This document shows, piece by piece, positions 24,977 through 33,139 of a stretch of DNA of 64,000 nucleotides; position 1 is the first letter of the stretch, and each line of letters begins with the position of its first letter. The position numbers and the translations under genes were made by a program. This DNA is from Mucilaginibacter myungsuensis. GTDB lineage: Bacteria; Bacteroidota; Bacteroidia; Sphingobacteriales; Sphingobacteriaceae. The notes beneath the pieces are model-generated. The model was not told where the DNA came from, did not search any database, and was given only the letters and a program-made list of their open reading frames with translations. The stretch spans positions 248,001 through 312,000 of the forward strand of contig NZ_JADFFL010000005.1 of NCBI RefSeq assembly GCF_015222005.1, written 5' to 3'.

Positions 24977-24999
24977 GCCCCGGCTTGCCGGGGCATTTT
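24977..24999 (+). terminator. Rho-independent terminator after katE
   Basis: A perfect 8-bp GC-rich stem (GCCCCGGC, TT loop, GCCGGGGC) is followed by ATTTTA. It sits 9 bp after the catalase stop codon and 12 bp before the ankyrin gene. Confidence 0.85.
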
Positions 25000-25011
25000 A
25001 CGTTTCAACCT

Positions 25012-25512
25012 ATGGATAACATCATTATACCTCTGATCAACGCCGCCCGGATCGGCGATCTTCAACAATTGAAGGCGCTGGTTACGGCGGAGAATATTAA
25101 CCTGCGGGACGAAAAAGGCTATACACCGCTGATCATAGCCTCTTACAACCACCAGCTGACTGCAGCCAAATGGTTGATCGAACAGGGTGCCGACGTGGAC
25201 GCTGCCGACTTCGGCGGTAACACGGCGCTGATGGGCGCGGCATTTAAAGGGTACGCAGATATTGCAGAACTCCTGATCGATCATTGTGCCGACCTTGATC
25301 GGCAGCACGGGAACGGCGGTACGGCGCTCATGTTTGCGGCAATGTTCGGCCGGAATGACTTGCTGAGCTTATTATTAAAACATGGTGCCAATGCGGCACT
25401 TGCCGATAGTCGTGGTCTAACGGTATTTGACCTGGCTGCCCAGCAGGGGAATGAGGAGGCCATCAACATCCTGGAAGAACATACTGCCCAAAAAAAGGCA
25501 GCGTTAGATTGA
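25012..25512 (+). CDS. Ankyrin-repeat protein
   Basis: This 166-residue protein contains about four ankyrin repeats (for example GYTPLIIASYNHQLTAAKWL, GNTALMGAAFKGYADIAELL, GTALMFAAMFGRNDLLSLLL). Small ankyrin proteins are often encoded next to catalases in bacteria and have been linked to their activity (AnkB). The start at ATG 25012 gives MDNIIIPLINAARIG, the first helix pair. It has no signal peptide. Confidence 0.9.
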   Translation: MDNIIIPLINAARIGDLQQLKALVTAENINLRDEKGYTPLIIASYNHQLTAAKWLIEQGADVDAADFGGNTALMGAAFKGYADIAELLIDHCADLDRQHGNGGTALMFAAMFGRNDLLSLLLKHGANAALADSRGLTVFDLAAQQGNEEAINILEEHTAQKKAALD

Positions 25513-25678
25513 ACTGATGCCCGCCCCAATAATTAGCAGGCGTGTTTTGGAAAAGAAGATATGCTGGCACTCTGGACGAATTCGGGTTACTGATCACTTA
25601 TTTAAACATATTATGGATCGAAAATGCTATCGAAATTCCTTCATAGATCCTTTTTATTGAAAAATTGTCATGAGGACG

Positions 25679-25714
25679 CTGTAAATTTTTCACTTTGGCT
25701 GTAAAATTTACAGC
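25679..25714. promoter_or_regulatory. Inverted/direct repeats upstream of hsp20
   Basis: The 302-bp gap 25513-25814 has no gene. It contains a perfect 17-bp palindrome GCTGTAAA-A-TTTACAGC (25698-25714) and an extra GCTGTAAATTTT at 25679-25690. The latter can pair with AAAATTTACAGC (25703-25714) over 12 bp, so two alternative hairpins are possible. It could be an operator or a leader switch for the hsp20 gene 100 bp downstream. No clear -7 box was found near it. Confidence 0.5.
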
Positions 25715-25814
25715 TTCGTTAAGGTGTACGTCGATTGGCACGGAGCTTGAAATGAGGAAATTAGTTTAATTAATTATAAGTTTTAATCATTATTCAATTA
25801 AGGAGGACAGACCT

Positions 25815-26258
25815 ATGACACTGGTTAAATTTAATTCCGACAATCGTAACAACGCTTCATTACTGCCAAGCTTTAATGATGTATTTGATTCCATTTTCTC
25901 CGATACATTTTTCAATGACCGCCTGACCTGCCGGGTTCCTGCGGCCAACATCAGCGAAACTGAAGATCACTTCCATATAGAGCTCGCTGCGCCTGGTTTA
26001 AAAAAAGAAGATTTCAGATTGAACCTGGACCGTAATGTGCTGAATATTTCTGTGGAGCAACGCACTGGAAACAACGATCAGCACAAGAATTACAGCAAGT
26101 GCGAATTCAGTTATGCATCGTGGGTGCGTTCATTTACCCTCCCTGAAAGCGCGGATACCGAAAGGATCGAAGCGAGTTACACAGATGGTGTGTTGAAGAT
26201 CGACATTGCCAAACGTGAGGAAGCAAAAGTTGTGCGCCGCCAGATCGAGATCAAATAA
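25815..26258 (+). CDS. Hsp20 / alpha-crystallin small heat-shock protein
   Basis: This 147-residue protein has the alpha-crystallin domain: ANISETEDHFHIELAAPGLK, NVLNISVEQRTG, and the C-terminal TDGVLKIDIAKRE with the conserved VL(K)I strand. It acts as an ATP-independent holdase for unfolding proteins. AAGGAGG 10 bp before the ATG is an unusually strong Shine-Dalgarno sequence for this phylum and suggests high expression. A terminator follows at 26282. Confidence 0.95.
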   Translation: MTLVKFNSDNRNNASLLPSFNDVFDSIFSDTFFNDRLTCRVPAANISETEDHFHIELAAPGLKKEDFRLNLDRNVLNISVEQRTGNNDQHKNYSKCEFSYASWVRSFTLPESADTERIEASYTDGVLKIDIAKREEAKVVRRQIEIK

Positions 26259-26281
26259 TCTTTAACTATATAAGTTGATTT

Positions 26282-26307
26282 AAAAGGCCCTGCATGCGGG
26301 GCCTTTT
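26282..26307 (+). terminator. Rho-independent terminator after hsp20
   Basis: AAAAGGCCC (26282-26290) pairs with GGGCCTTTT (26299-26307) across an 8-base loop. The run of T closes the stem and serves as the U-tract. Confidence 0.85.
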
Positions 26308-26330
26308 AGGGTTAATGGTATTAATTGATT

Positions 26331-26627
26331 ATGAAAGATCGATTCACTTTATTGCTCAGTTTGAAAACGCCGAACTGTTTTGAAGTTTTCGGTGAATTTG
26401 GTATCGGCGATGATCGGCCGAATGCGGTAGCATTGTTTGATAGTTTGCAGGGTAATAACGTGCTGAACGAGTTGGACGTACTGCATATTGACCTGATAGA
26501 AGCGGACGGACCGCTGCCGGCAAAAGTGCAGACGAAATCCTGCCGTTTGGATGAGCTGGCGGCTAACTGTAAATTGATCACCCGTGAAGTTTTCCGTCAA
26601 AAAAATCTAAATGTACATGAAGAATAA
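26331..26627 (+). CDS. Hypothetical protein
   Basis: This 98-residue soluble protein is unrecognised. The sequence is compatible with a small alpha/beta protein (KDRFTLLLSLKTPNCFEVFG, then VLHIDLIEADGPLPAKVQ). I use ATG 26331; a TTG six bases upstream is in frame. It lies 24 bp after the hsp20 terminator. Confidence 0.55.
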   Translation: MKDRFTLLLSLKTPNCFEVFGEFGIGDDRPNAVALFDSLQGNNVLNELDVLHIDLIEADGPLPAKVQTKSCRLDELAANCKLITREVFRQKNLNVHEE

Positions 26628-26857
26628 AATAATACTGATACAGACATTAAAAGCGTGCTCGGAATTTTACCCGCAGCCCATCGGGTTTTCTGTACCGCAT
26701 CTAACTAAGCTTGCGGGTCATTGTCTATTTCATATTCATTTGTACAATTAAGCTATTGCGGTTCGGCAAACATCTTTGATAGATACAGAGGTTTCTATCA
26801 TATTAAGGCACCTTATCGTGTTTGAGTTATGAAACAATGAGGCGATCGGACAGTTGT

Positions 26858-27136
26858 ATGTTCATGGATAATTACCCGATCACCATTACCGTGGATAAGC
26901 AAGAACATCATTTCGAGGTAGGGGAATATGCCCATCACGAAGATGGTAAATGCAAGTTCCGCGTCTACGAGGACGGCTCGTATGTGGCGAGCTTTTCGCC
27001 GGACGATCACGATTTTTTACATATCTGCCAGAATCCTGGCGGAATAGATGAAGAGATCCTTCATTTGCTGGCCGACAAGATCGAGGCGCATCACCCGCAT
27101 GGTGTTAATGGCAATATCAGAAAACTAAAGATATGA
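26858..27136 (+). CDS. Hypothetical protein upstream of ku
   Basis: This 92-residue acidic protein is rich in His (QEHHFEVGEYAHHEDG, DKIEAHHPHGVNG), which might bind metal. No family recognised. Starts at ATG 26858 or 26864 are both plausible. It overlaps the ku start by 4 bp (ATGA), so it belongs to the ku operon. A TGATAGA/TCTATCA inverted repeat at 26777-26800 lies upstream. Confidence 0.65.
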   Translation: MFMDNYPITITVDKQEHHFEVGEYAHHEDGKCKFRVYEDGSYVASFSPDDHDFLHICQNPGGIDEEILHLLADKIEAHHPHGVNGNIRKLKI

Positions 27137-27903
27137 GAAGCATTTGGACCGGCTCCATCGGTTTTGGCCTGGTGAGTATACCTATTAAATTATTTTCCGC
27201 TGTTCAGGAAACCCGGCTTGACCTTGACATGCTGGACAGCCGTGACCATGCGCATATCAAATTTCAACGTGTCAATGAGAATACGAAAAAGGAAGTGCCC
27301 TATGATAAGATCGTCAAGGGTTATAAGTATGATGAAGATTATGTGATCATCGAAGACGCCGACTTTGAAGCTGCGGCACCGGAGAAGAGCAAGGTGATCG
27401 AGATCGAGAGTTTTGTCGATGTCGTTTCGGTCAACCCCATGTTTTACGAGACCTCTTACTACACCGAACCTGCGACCAAAAACAATAAAGCTTACGCTTT
27501 GCTGCTGGAAGCCCTGAAAAGATCAGGGAAGGCCGGACTGGCTCGGTTCGTTTTACGCAGCACCGAAAGCTTATGTATCGTACACCCGGTCGAAAAGGTG
27601 ATCATGGTAACCCGTATACGTTTTGCGCAGCAGATCCGTGACCAGGAAGACCTGAAACTGGACGATAAGATTAAAGTCAGCGAAAAGGAACTGAAAATGG
27701 GCCTGGCACTGATCGATCAGTATGCCGAGCCGCTTGATCTTTCTAAGTACAAGGATGAATATCATACAGAGCTTATGAATATCATCGAGCAGAAAGCAAA
27801 AGGCAAACGTCCGACGATCAAAAAATTAAAACCGAAAGCGGCCAAAGGCGACGATCTTTATGATCAGCTGATGAGCAGTTTAAAAACAAAGAAGGGAGCC
27901 TGA
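27133..27903 (+). CDS. ku: Non-homologous end-joining protein Ku
   Basis: This 256-residue protein begins RSIWTGSIGFGLVSIPIKLF, the signature of bacterial Ku, and continues with the core ring domain (FQRVNENTKKEVPYDKIVKG) and a short basic C-terminus. Bacterial Ku homodimers bind DNA double-strand ends and recruit LigD, which is encoded 15 kb away on the other strand. It is coupled upstream by ATGA and downstream by TGATG. Confidence 0.96.
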   Translation: MRSIWTGSIGFGLVSIPIKLFSAVQETRLDLDMLDSRDHAHIKFQRVNENTKKEVPYDKIVKGYKYDEDYVIIEDADFEAAAPEKSKVIEIESFVDVVSVNPMFYETSYYTEPATKNNKAYALLLEALKRSGKAGLARFVLRSTESLCIVHPVEKVIMVTRIRFAQQIRDQEDLKLDDKIKVSEKELKMGLALIDQYAEPLDLSKYKDEYHTELMNIIEQKAKGKRPTIKKLKPKAAKGDDLYDQLMSSLKTKKGA

Positions 27904-28256
27904 TGATCAACCCTGTACAGACCACTATTCCGCAAGCCGATGGCAGTGACCGTTACGTCATCATTGAACCGATCCTGGAAAGGGATGCCGATGATAAATT
28001 ACAGCCGACCGGTGTCTTTAAGATCTATAAAGCGATCAAAGGCGACGAGACCCACTTGTTCACGGAGCCCGCCGAGCGTGCCGGCAAGGCTGATGAACTT
28101 ACTGATGAGGAGAATCCGGACTACCTGGGTAAATTCATTTCCGAGAACGGCGTTGTCCAGCATTTCCAGGGTCAGGTATTAAGCGTTGCTGAACAGGCTT
28201 ATCTGGCTGTAGTTATTGAGACCCTTACTGAACCTGATATTCCTTCGGAACATTAA
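27903..28256 (+). CDS. Hypothetical protein of the ku operon
   Basis: This 117-residue protein is unrecognised. It starts with INPVQTTIPQADGSDRYVIIEP and is acidic. The start codon overlaps the ku stop codon (TGATG), so it is translated together with Ku. A role in end joining is possible only by context. Confidence 0.7.
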   Translation: MINPVQTTIPQADGSDRYVIIEPILERDADDKLQPTGVFKIYKAIKGDETHLFTEPAERAGKADELTDEENPDYLGKFISENGVVQHFQGQVLSVAEQAYLAVVIETLTEPDIPSEH

Positions 28257-28279
28257 TACTGCAAACCTGTTAGGTTGAT

Positions 28280-28522
28280 ATGAAACAGTCATTGAAAAAA
28301 GAAGATCTTACCCGTCTGTTCGTCGGTATCGCGGTCGGCATTACAGCAGGCATTGGTCTGGGCTGGTTGTTCCTGACCGGCAAAGGCGCACAATATCGTA
28401 GTCAGATCAGCCGCCGTTTCCAGGAAGGCTTAAGTGATAAGGCAGCCGAGGTCATTGATAAAAAGACGATCATTCCCAAAAAGGCGGCGAAGTTGGCAAC
28501 CGACGCGGTGATCAAAGATTAG
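28280..28522 (+). CDS. YtxH-like membrane-anchored stress protein
   Basis: This 80-residue protein has one N-terminal membrane helix (LFVGIAVGITAGIGLGWLFL) followed by a Lys-rich helical tail, the layout of YtxH-like proteins. It lies 23 bp after the previous gene and 7 bp before exonuclease III. Confidence 0.72.
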   Translation: MKQSLKKEDLTRLFVGIAVGITAGIGLGWLFLTGKGAQYRSQISRRFQEGLSDKAAEVIDKKTIIPKKAAKLATDAVIKD

Positions 28523-28529
28523 TTCAGGC

Positions 28530-29318
28530 GTGAAGATCGCGACCTATAACATTAACGGCATCAACGGGCGGATTGAAAATCTGCTGGGCTGGCTTGCTGA
28601 AGCAAAGCCGGATGTCGTTTGCTTACAGGAACTAAAAACGGAAGACCATAAATTTCCCGAGCGTGTCTTGCTAGACAAGCGTTACCACGCGATCTGGCAG
28701 GGCCAGAAAAGCTGGAACGGAATAGCTATTCTATCCCGTTTTGGCGATATCCAGGAGACCCGTCGCGGCTTGGACGGCGACCCGGATGATACCCATAGCC
28801 GATATATCGAAGCATATATTAACGGTATCGTGATCGGGTGCCTCTATTTACCGAACGGCAATCCATTCCCGGGACCGAAATTCGACTATAAATTGAAATG
28901 GATAAAAAGGCTGATCGCCCATGCAAAGAAATTACAGGGCTTTGGCCTCCCGTTCGCACTGATCGGAGACTATAACATCATGCCAACCGAACTGGACACC
29001 TATAAACCCGAAAAATATGTCGAAAATGCACTGTTTCGTCCGGAGGCAAGAAAGCTCTGGCGGACATTGCTCAAATTGGGTTTAACGGATGCCATCCGGT
29101 ATTTATATCCGCAAGAACGGGTCTATACTTTTTGGGATTACCTGCGCAATGCGTTTGGAAGAAATGCCGGACTTCGGTTGGATCATTTTTTATTGGATGA
29201 CACACTGAAAAACAGACTTCTTTCGGCCGGCGTTGACAAAGATGTTCGTGGCTGGGAACATTCCAGCGACCATGCGCCGGTATGGATCGAACTGGCAGAC
29301 CAAACCCAAAAAACATGA
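28530..29318 (+). CDS. Exonuclease III family AP endonuclease
   Basis: This 262-residue endonuclease/exonuclease/phosphatase-fold protein has the motifs ATYNINGINGR (Asn), LQELKTED (catalytic Glu), YLPNGNPFPGPKFDYK, LIGDYNIMP (Asp and Asn) and a final SDHAPVWIEL (Asp-His). It removes 3' blocks or cuts at abasic sites in DNA. The start codon is GTG at 28530. It belongs to the ku run, which suggests a joint DNA repair operon. Confidence 0.93.
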   Translation: MKIATYNINGINGRIENLLGWLAEAKPDVVCLQELKTEDHKFPERVLLDKRYHAIWQGQKSWNGIAILSRFGDIQETRRGLDGDPDDTHSRYIEAYINGIVIGCLYLPNGNPFPGPKFDYKLKWIKRLIAHAKKLQGFGLPFALIGDYNIMPTELDTYKPEKYVENALFRPEARKLWRTLLKLGLTDAIRYLYPQERVYTFWDYLRNAFGRNAGLRLDHFLLDDTLKNRLLSAGVDKDVRGWEHSSDHAPVWIELADQTQKT

Positions 29319-30049
29319 TCGTAAATTATACCGAAAACGGCTGGGAAGTGATCACCCAGCGTGCACATGGATTACTCGCTGCGGAGATCGCAGCAAATTG
29401 GAAGCATAGCATTCGTACGGAACGCTGGACGGAGACCTTACTGGCGATCGCGGAGCATGATGATGCACAGGTAGAGCTGGAACGTGATAACCTTCTTACC
29501 GCGCAGGGCGGGCCGGTAGATTTTAAAATGAAAGCGTTCGAAGAACGGCATTGTACACAAACGATGAATTTTGCTTTAAGTAAAAGCCGCTATATCGGCT
29601 TGTTGTCATCCATGCACCTGGATTTTGTTTATTCTAAAGATCGCTCGCGGGATAAAAAAGCCAGTATCTTTTTGAACGATCAGAAAGAGCTCAGGCGACA
29701 GTTGCGTAAGGATTTAGGTCTCACGATCAAAGAAGCAGAGGGGGATTACCGGCTTATGGAATGGTGTGACGCGCTTTCTCTTTTGCTTTGTCAGCATGAA
29801 AATCAACCGGAAGCAAGATCCGTAGAGATAAGTGAAGGTCCTGATAAAAAGGATTACAGGCTATTACAGATCGATGAAGGACTGCTCACTGTTAAACCTT
29901 GGCCATTTGAGAGCGATAGTTTTGACGTCTACTTTGAAACCCGGCTGATCCCGCAGCTTACCTTTAAGAACTCGGATGAATTCCGCTCTGCATTCCGCAA
30001 AGCCAAAGTGGTCGAAAAACGATGGTCAGTTACAAAAGATAAGCGGTAA
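29315..30049 (+). CDS. DUF3891 family protein
   Basis: This 244-residue protein starts MIVNYTENGWEVITQRAHGL, the conserved DUF3891 N-terminus, with a His-containing helix (TQRAHGLLAAEIAANWK) and SSMHLDFVYSKDR. The His pattern recalls metal-dependent helical enzymes, but function is unknown. The ATG at 29315 overlaps the exonuclease stop (ATGA). Confidence 0.85.
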   Translation: MIVNYTENGWEVITQRAHGLLAAEIAANWKHSIRTERWTETLLAIAEHDDAQVELERDNLLTAQGGPVDFKMKAFEERHCTQTMNFALSKSRYIGLLSSMHLDFVYSKDRSRDKKASIFLNDQKELRRQLRKDLGLTIKEAEGDYRLMEWCDALSLLLCQHENQPEARSVEISEGPDKKDYRLLQIDEGLLTVKPWPFESDSFDVYFETRLIPQLTFKNSDEFRSAFRKAKVVEKRWSVTKDKR

Positions 30050-30393
30050 TTAAATAAGATAAGATGATCAACGCATTACGCGGGTTCCTGTCGGCTATAT
30101 GATATGACCTTCTTTGTAATTAGACTGTACTCTTCAACATAGAGATCGATCAGATCAGATTACTACGGATTCGTTAACTTTAAAAACCGGATTCTTTATT
30201 ACTTAAACAGCCAACAGTAAGCTAAGTTTGACATCCGAAGAGTTATCAAAAGTGATCGAGCATCTATATACGGGTCGATGGTGGTTGAAAAATTATCCGT
30301 CTTACCATAACATCTGTTTAAAATAATTATCGTTCTAATTAATTTAAAAACATTTTGGTGGTAAGAAGGTTATCATCCATAACCTTATAGCCT
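30050..30393. other. Intergenic region with promoter box and leader hairpin
   Basis: This 344-bp region has no gene. A TAAGTTTG at 30223-30230 matches the TAnnTTTG -7 box and could start a leader of about 160 bases. Just before the next start codon, AAGGTTAT (30366-30373) and ATAACCTT (30379-30386) form an 8-bp hairpin with a 5-base loop, close enough to affect ribosome access. Confidence 0.5.
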
Positions 30394-31053
30394 ATGAAAA
30401 AGTCAGGATTTGTTTACCGCAATGGCTTAAGCCTTGTGTTTTTATTACTATTCCTGATCACCCTGATCGCACAAGCGCTAACAGGCTGGAAAGAGCATAA
30501 TCAGGAACTTCAGGATGAAAACGCCACGGCTTTAGCTTTTTCCGCTTATCTTTCTACAGGTCACTTCATTTCCTCGACTTTCGAGAATTTCCAGAGTGAA
30601 TTTTTGCAAATGGCTTTATATGTCATTCTTACCATCGGTTTACGTCAACAGGGTTCCGCCGAATCCAAAAGCCTGGACGAGGCAGAAGAAGTAGATCGCG
30701 AACCAATTGCCTCCGCAGATGCTCCAGGGCCTGTCAAGAAAGGCGGCTGGATATTAAAACTTTACAGCCATTCCTTATCTATCGTTTTTATACTGCTGTT
30801 CTTGGTGAGCTGGGGCTTACACCTCTGTGGCAGCTGGATCGATCATAATGACAAGCAACAGCTGCAAGGGAAAGCTCTTCAGGGCTTGTTCACCTATTTA
30901 GGCGAACCGAACTTCTGGTTCGAGACCTTCCAGAACTGGCAAAGTGAATTCCTATCCGTTCTATCGATCGTTGTACTAACTATTTTCCTGCGGCAAAAAG
31001 GTTCGCCGGAATCTAAACCAGTAGACGCACCGCACATGGAAACTGGAAAATAA
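30394..31053 (+). CDS. DUF6766-like membrane protein with internal duplication
   Basis: This 219-residue protein consists of two homologous halves, residues about 5-95 and 118-212. Each half has a membrane helix (LSLVFLLLFLITLIAQAL; LSIVFILLFLVSWGLHLC), an acidic loop, and a second helix beginning QSEFL and ending in LRQ-GS-ESK. The halves match the DUF6766 family. Transport or sensing is possible but unproven. The start is 8 bp downstream of a hairpin. Confidence 0.78.
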   Translation: MKKSGFVYRNGLSLVFLLLFLITLIAQALTGWKEHNQELQDENATALAFSAYLSTGHFISSTFENFQSEFLQMALYVILTIGLRQQGSAESKSLDEAEEVDREPIASADAPGPVKKGGWILKLYSHSLSIVFILLFLVSWGLHLCGSWIDHNDKQQLQGKALQGLFTYLGEPNFWFETFQNWQSEFLSVLSIVVLTIFLRQKGSPESKPVDAPHMETGK

Positions 31054-31057
31054 TTTA

Positions 31058-31561
31058 ATGATCATGGCTGAAGAAAAGATCCTGACATGCAGTAAGTTTT
31101 TGGCCAATAATGGGCTGACGATCGCTTTTGTTGAAAGCGCTACAGCGGGCTGGCTGTGTTCCGAATTCGCGCTGGCGCCTGAGTCAGGTCAGGTATTAAA
31201 GGGCGGCATCGTTTGTTATGATGCCCAGTTAAAAGAAGACCTGTTGCAGGTGCCACATGAACTCATTAAAACATTTACGCCGGAGTCGCAGGAAGTGACC
31301 GACGAACTGGCACGGCGCTTAGGCACCTTGATCCCATCGGATATTCAGGTTGCCGTAACCGGACTTACCGGCCCGGGCGGCAGTGAGACCGCTGATAAAC
31401 CGGTCGGCACGATGTTTATCTCCGCCATGATCGAAGGAAGGCTGATCAGTTATAGGCAAGTCTTTGAAGGGCCATGCGAAGAGATCATTCACCAAACGGT
31501 CAACGCGGCGGCAGAGATCATTACGAATGAGGTTTCAAATATCAGGGATACACATTTATAA
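31058..31561 (+). CDS. CinA C-terminal domain protein (PncC-like amidase)
   Basis: This 167-residue protein is the CinA C-terminal domain alone: AFVESATAGWLCSEFA (active-site Ser), GGIVCYDAQLKEDLL, and VAVTGLTGPGGSETADKPVGTMF. Such proteins deamidate nicotinamide mononucleotide to NaMN in NAD salvage. It lies 4 bp after the DUF6766 gene. An alternative ATG lies two codons in. Confidence 0.9.
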   Translation: MIMAEEKILTCSKFLANNGLTIAFVESATAGWLCSEFALAPESGQVLKGGIVCYDAQLKEDLLQVPHELIKTFTPESQEVTDELARRLGTLIPSDIQVAVTGLTGPGGSETADKPVGTMFISAMIEGRLISYRQVFEGPCEEIIHQTVNAAAEIITNEVSNIRDTHL

Positions 31562-31585
31562 CACATTCAAACATCACCTATATCT

Positions 31586-33139
31586 ATGACAACGCATAAA
31601 AGATCAAGTACTGGCCGCGATGGCGCTCATGACAGCCCCTGGCAAGATCAGCTCACCGGAAATTTAGCAGGATCATCTGGTTTTTCGACAGACACCATTT
31701 ATGACTGCCTCATCATTGGAGCAGGCATTACGGGTCTGACCGCCGCCTTGCTTTTACAGAACGCGGGAAAAAAAGTGATCATCGCCGAGGCCCACTGCCT
31801 TGGTTTTGGAACTACCGGCGGCACCAGTGCGCACATCAATACCTTCGCAGACACCACTTACAAAGAAGCAGAGAGTGCTTTTGGAAAAGAAGGCGCACAG
31901 CTATTTGCTGACGCCGTCAACGAAGGGGCCGGACTGCTCAAAGCCAATATTAGCGCTTACCAGATTGATTGCGACTTTGAGACCAAGACAGGTTATGTGT
32001 ATGCCGAGGACGAAAAGCAGGCCAAACAACTGGCTGACATATTTGATGGCGCAAAAGCGGTTGGGGTTCCGGCTTACTATGTTGATCAGGCGCCTGCAGC
32101 GGTACCTTATCAGGCGGCACTGGAATTCCCCGATCAGGCGCAGTTTCACCCGATCAAATATCTGCAAGCTTTACTAGAAGAATATTTGGAAGCCGGCGGC
32201 ATCCTTTTGGCTAACGCCAAAATTGAAACGCTAATAACCGAAAATGAGCTGCATATCGCGGAGATACCACAAGGCGCAATCAAGGCCAGGCAAGTGATCT
32301 ATGCAACACATATTCCTCCGGGTATCAATTCTTATAGCCTGCGTTGCGCACCCTATCGCAGTTATGTACTGGCGGTAAAGTTAAAAGGCGATACCTATCC
32401 GGATGCTTTGGTTTACGATATGCAGGAGCCTTATCATTATTTTCGGACGCATGTGGTCGATGGTGAAAAGCTGCTCATCGCCGGCGGCAATGACCACAAG
32501 ACCGGCCATGACGAGCCGGAAAAGGCATTTGCCGATCTGGTGAAATATGTACGGGATAATTATGATGTATCATCAGTAAAATACCGCTGGTCAAGCCAGT
32601 ATTATGTTCCGGTGGATGGCTTTCCTTACATCGGGCAAATGCCCGAAGCTGCCAAAGGCATTTATTGTGCTACCGGTTATAATGGCAATGGTATGATGCT
32701 GGGTAGTATAGCCGGTAAGATCCTGAGCGACCTGGCGCAAGGTAAAGATAATAAATATGCAGACATCTTCAGTCCATCCCGCTTGAAACCGATTGCCGGT
32801 TTCACGGCTTTTGTGCAGGAGAACGCGGATGTGGCCTATCACTTTGTAGCCGACCGGTTCGGCATTCACGAAACGGATTCATTAAAACGATTATCGCCCG
32901 GAACCGGGCAGGTTGTCGAAGTAGACGGAAAAAAGATCGCCGCTTACCGCGACGATTCGGGTAAGATCCATGCGCTCAGCCCGGTCTGCACGCATGCCGG
33001 TTGTATCGTAAACTGGAACGGTGAAGAGAAAAGCTGGGATTGCCCTTGCCATGGTGCACGTTATGATATTGATGGTAAGGTACTGACCGGCCCCGCGACG
33101 CTGAATTTAGCAACTATTGATCCTGAGAATAATGCGTGA
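31586..33139 (+). CDS. FAD-dependent oxidoreductase with C-terminal Rieske domain
   Basis: This 517-residue protein has an N-terminal DAO-type FAD domain (IIGAGITGL near residue 43) and a C-terminal Rieske [2Fe-2S] domain. The cluster ligands are the C-T-H and C-P-C-H motifs around residues 468-489. Homologues with this fusion are widespread in bacteria, and their substrates are unknown. It overlaps the GH130 gene by 8 bp, so it is in the same operon. Confidence 0.92.
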   Translation: MTTHKRSSTGRDGAHDSPWQDQLTGNLAGSSGFSTDTIYDCLIIGAGITGLTAALLLQNAGKKVIIAEAHCLGFGTTGGTSAHINTFADTTYKEAESAFGKEGAQLFADAVNEGAGLLKANISAYQIDCDFETKTGYVYAEDEKQAKQLADIFDGAKAVGVPAYYVDQAPAAVPYQAALEFPDQAQFHPIKYLQALLEEYLEAGGILLANAKIETLITENELHIAEIPQGAIKARQVIYATHIPPGINSYSLRCAPYRSYVLAVKLKGDTYPDALVYDMQEPYHYFRTHVVDGEKLLIAGGNDHKTGHDEPEKAFADLVKYVRDNYDVSSVKYRWSSQYYVPVDGFPYIGQMPEAAKGIYCATGYNGNGMMLGSIAGKILSDLAQGKDNKYADIFSPSRLKPIAGFTAFVQENADVAYHFVADRFGIHETDSLKRLSPGTGQVVEVDGKKIAAYRDDSGKIHALSPVCTHAGCIVNWNGEEKSWDCPCHGARYDIDGKVLTGPATLNLATIDPENNA

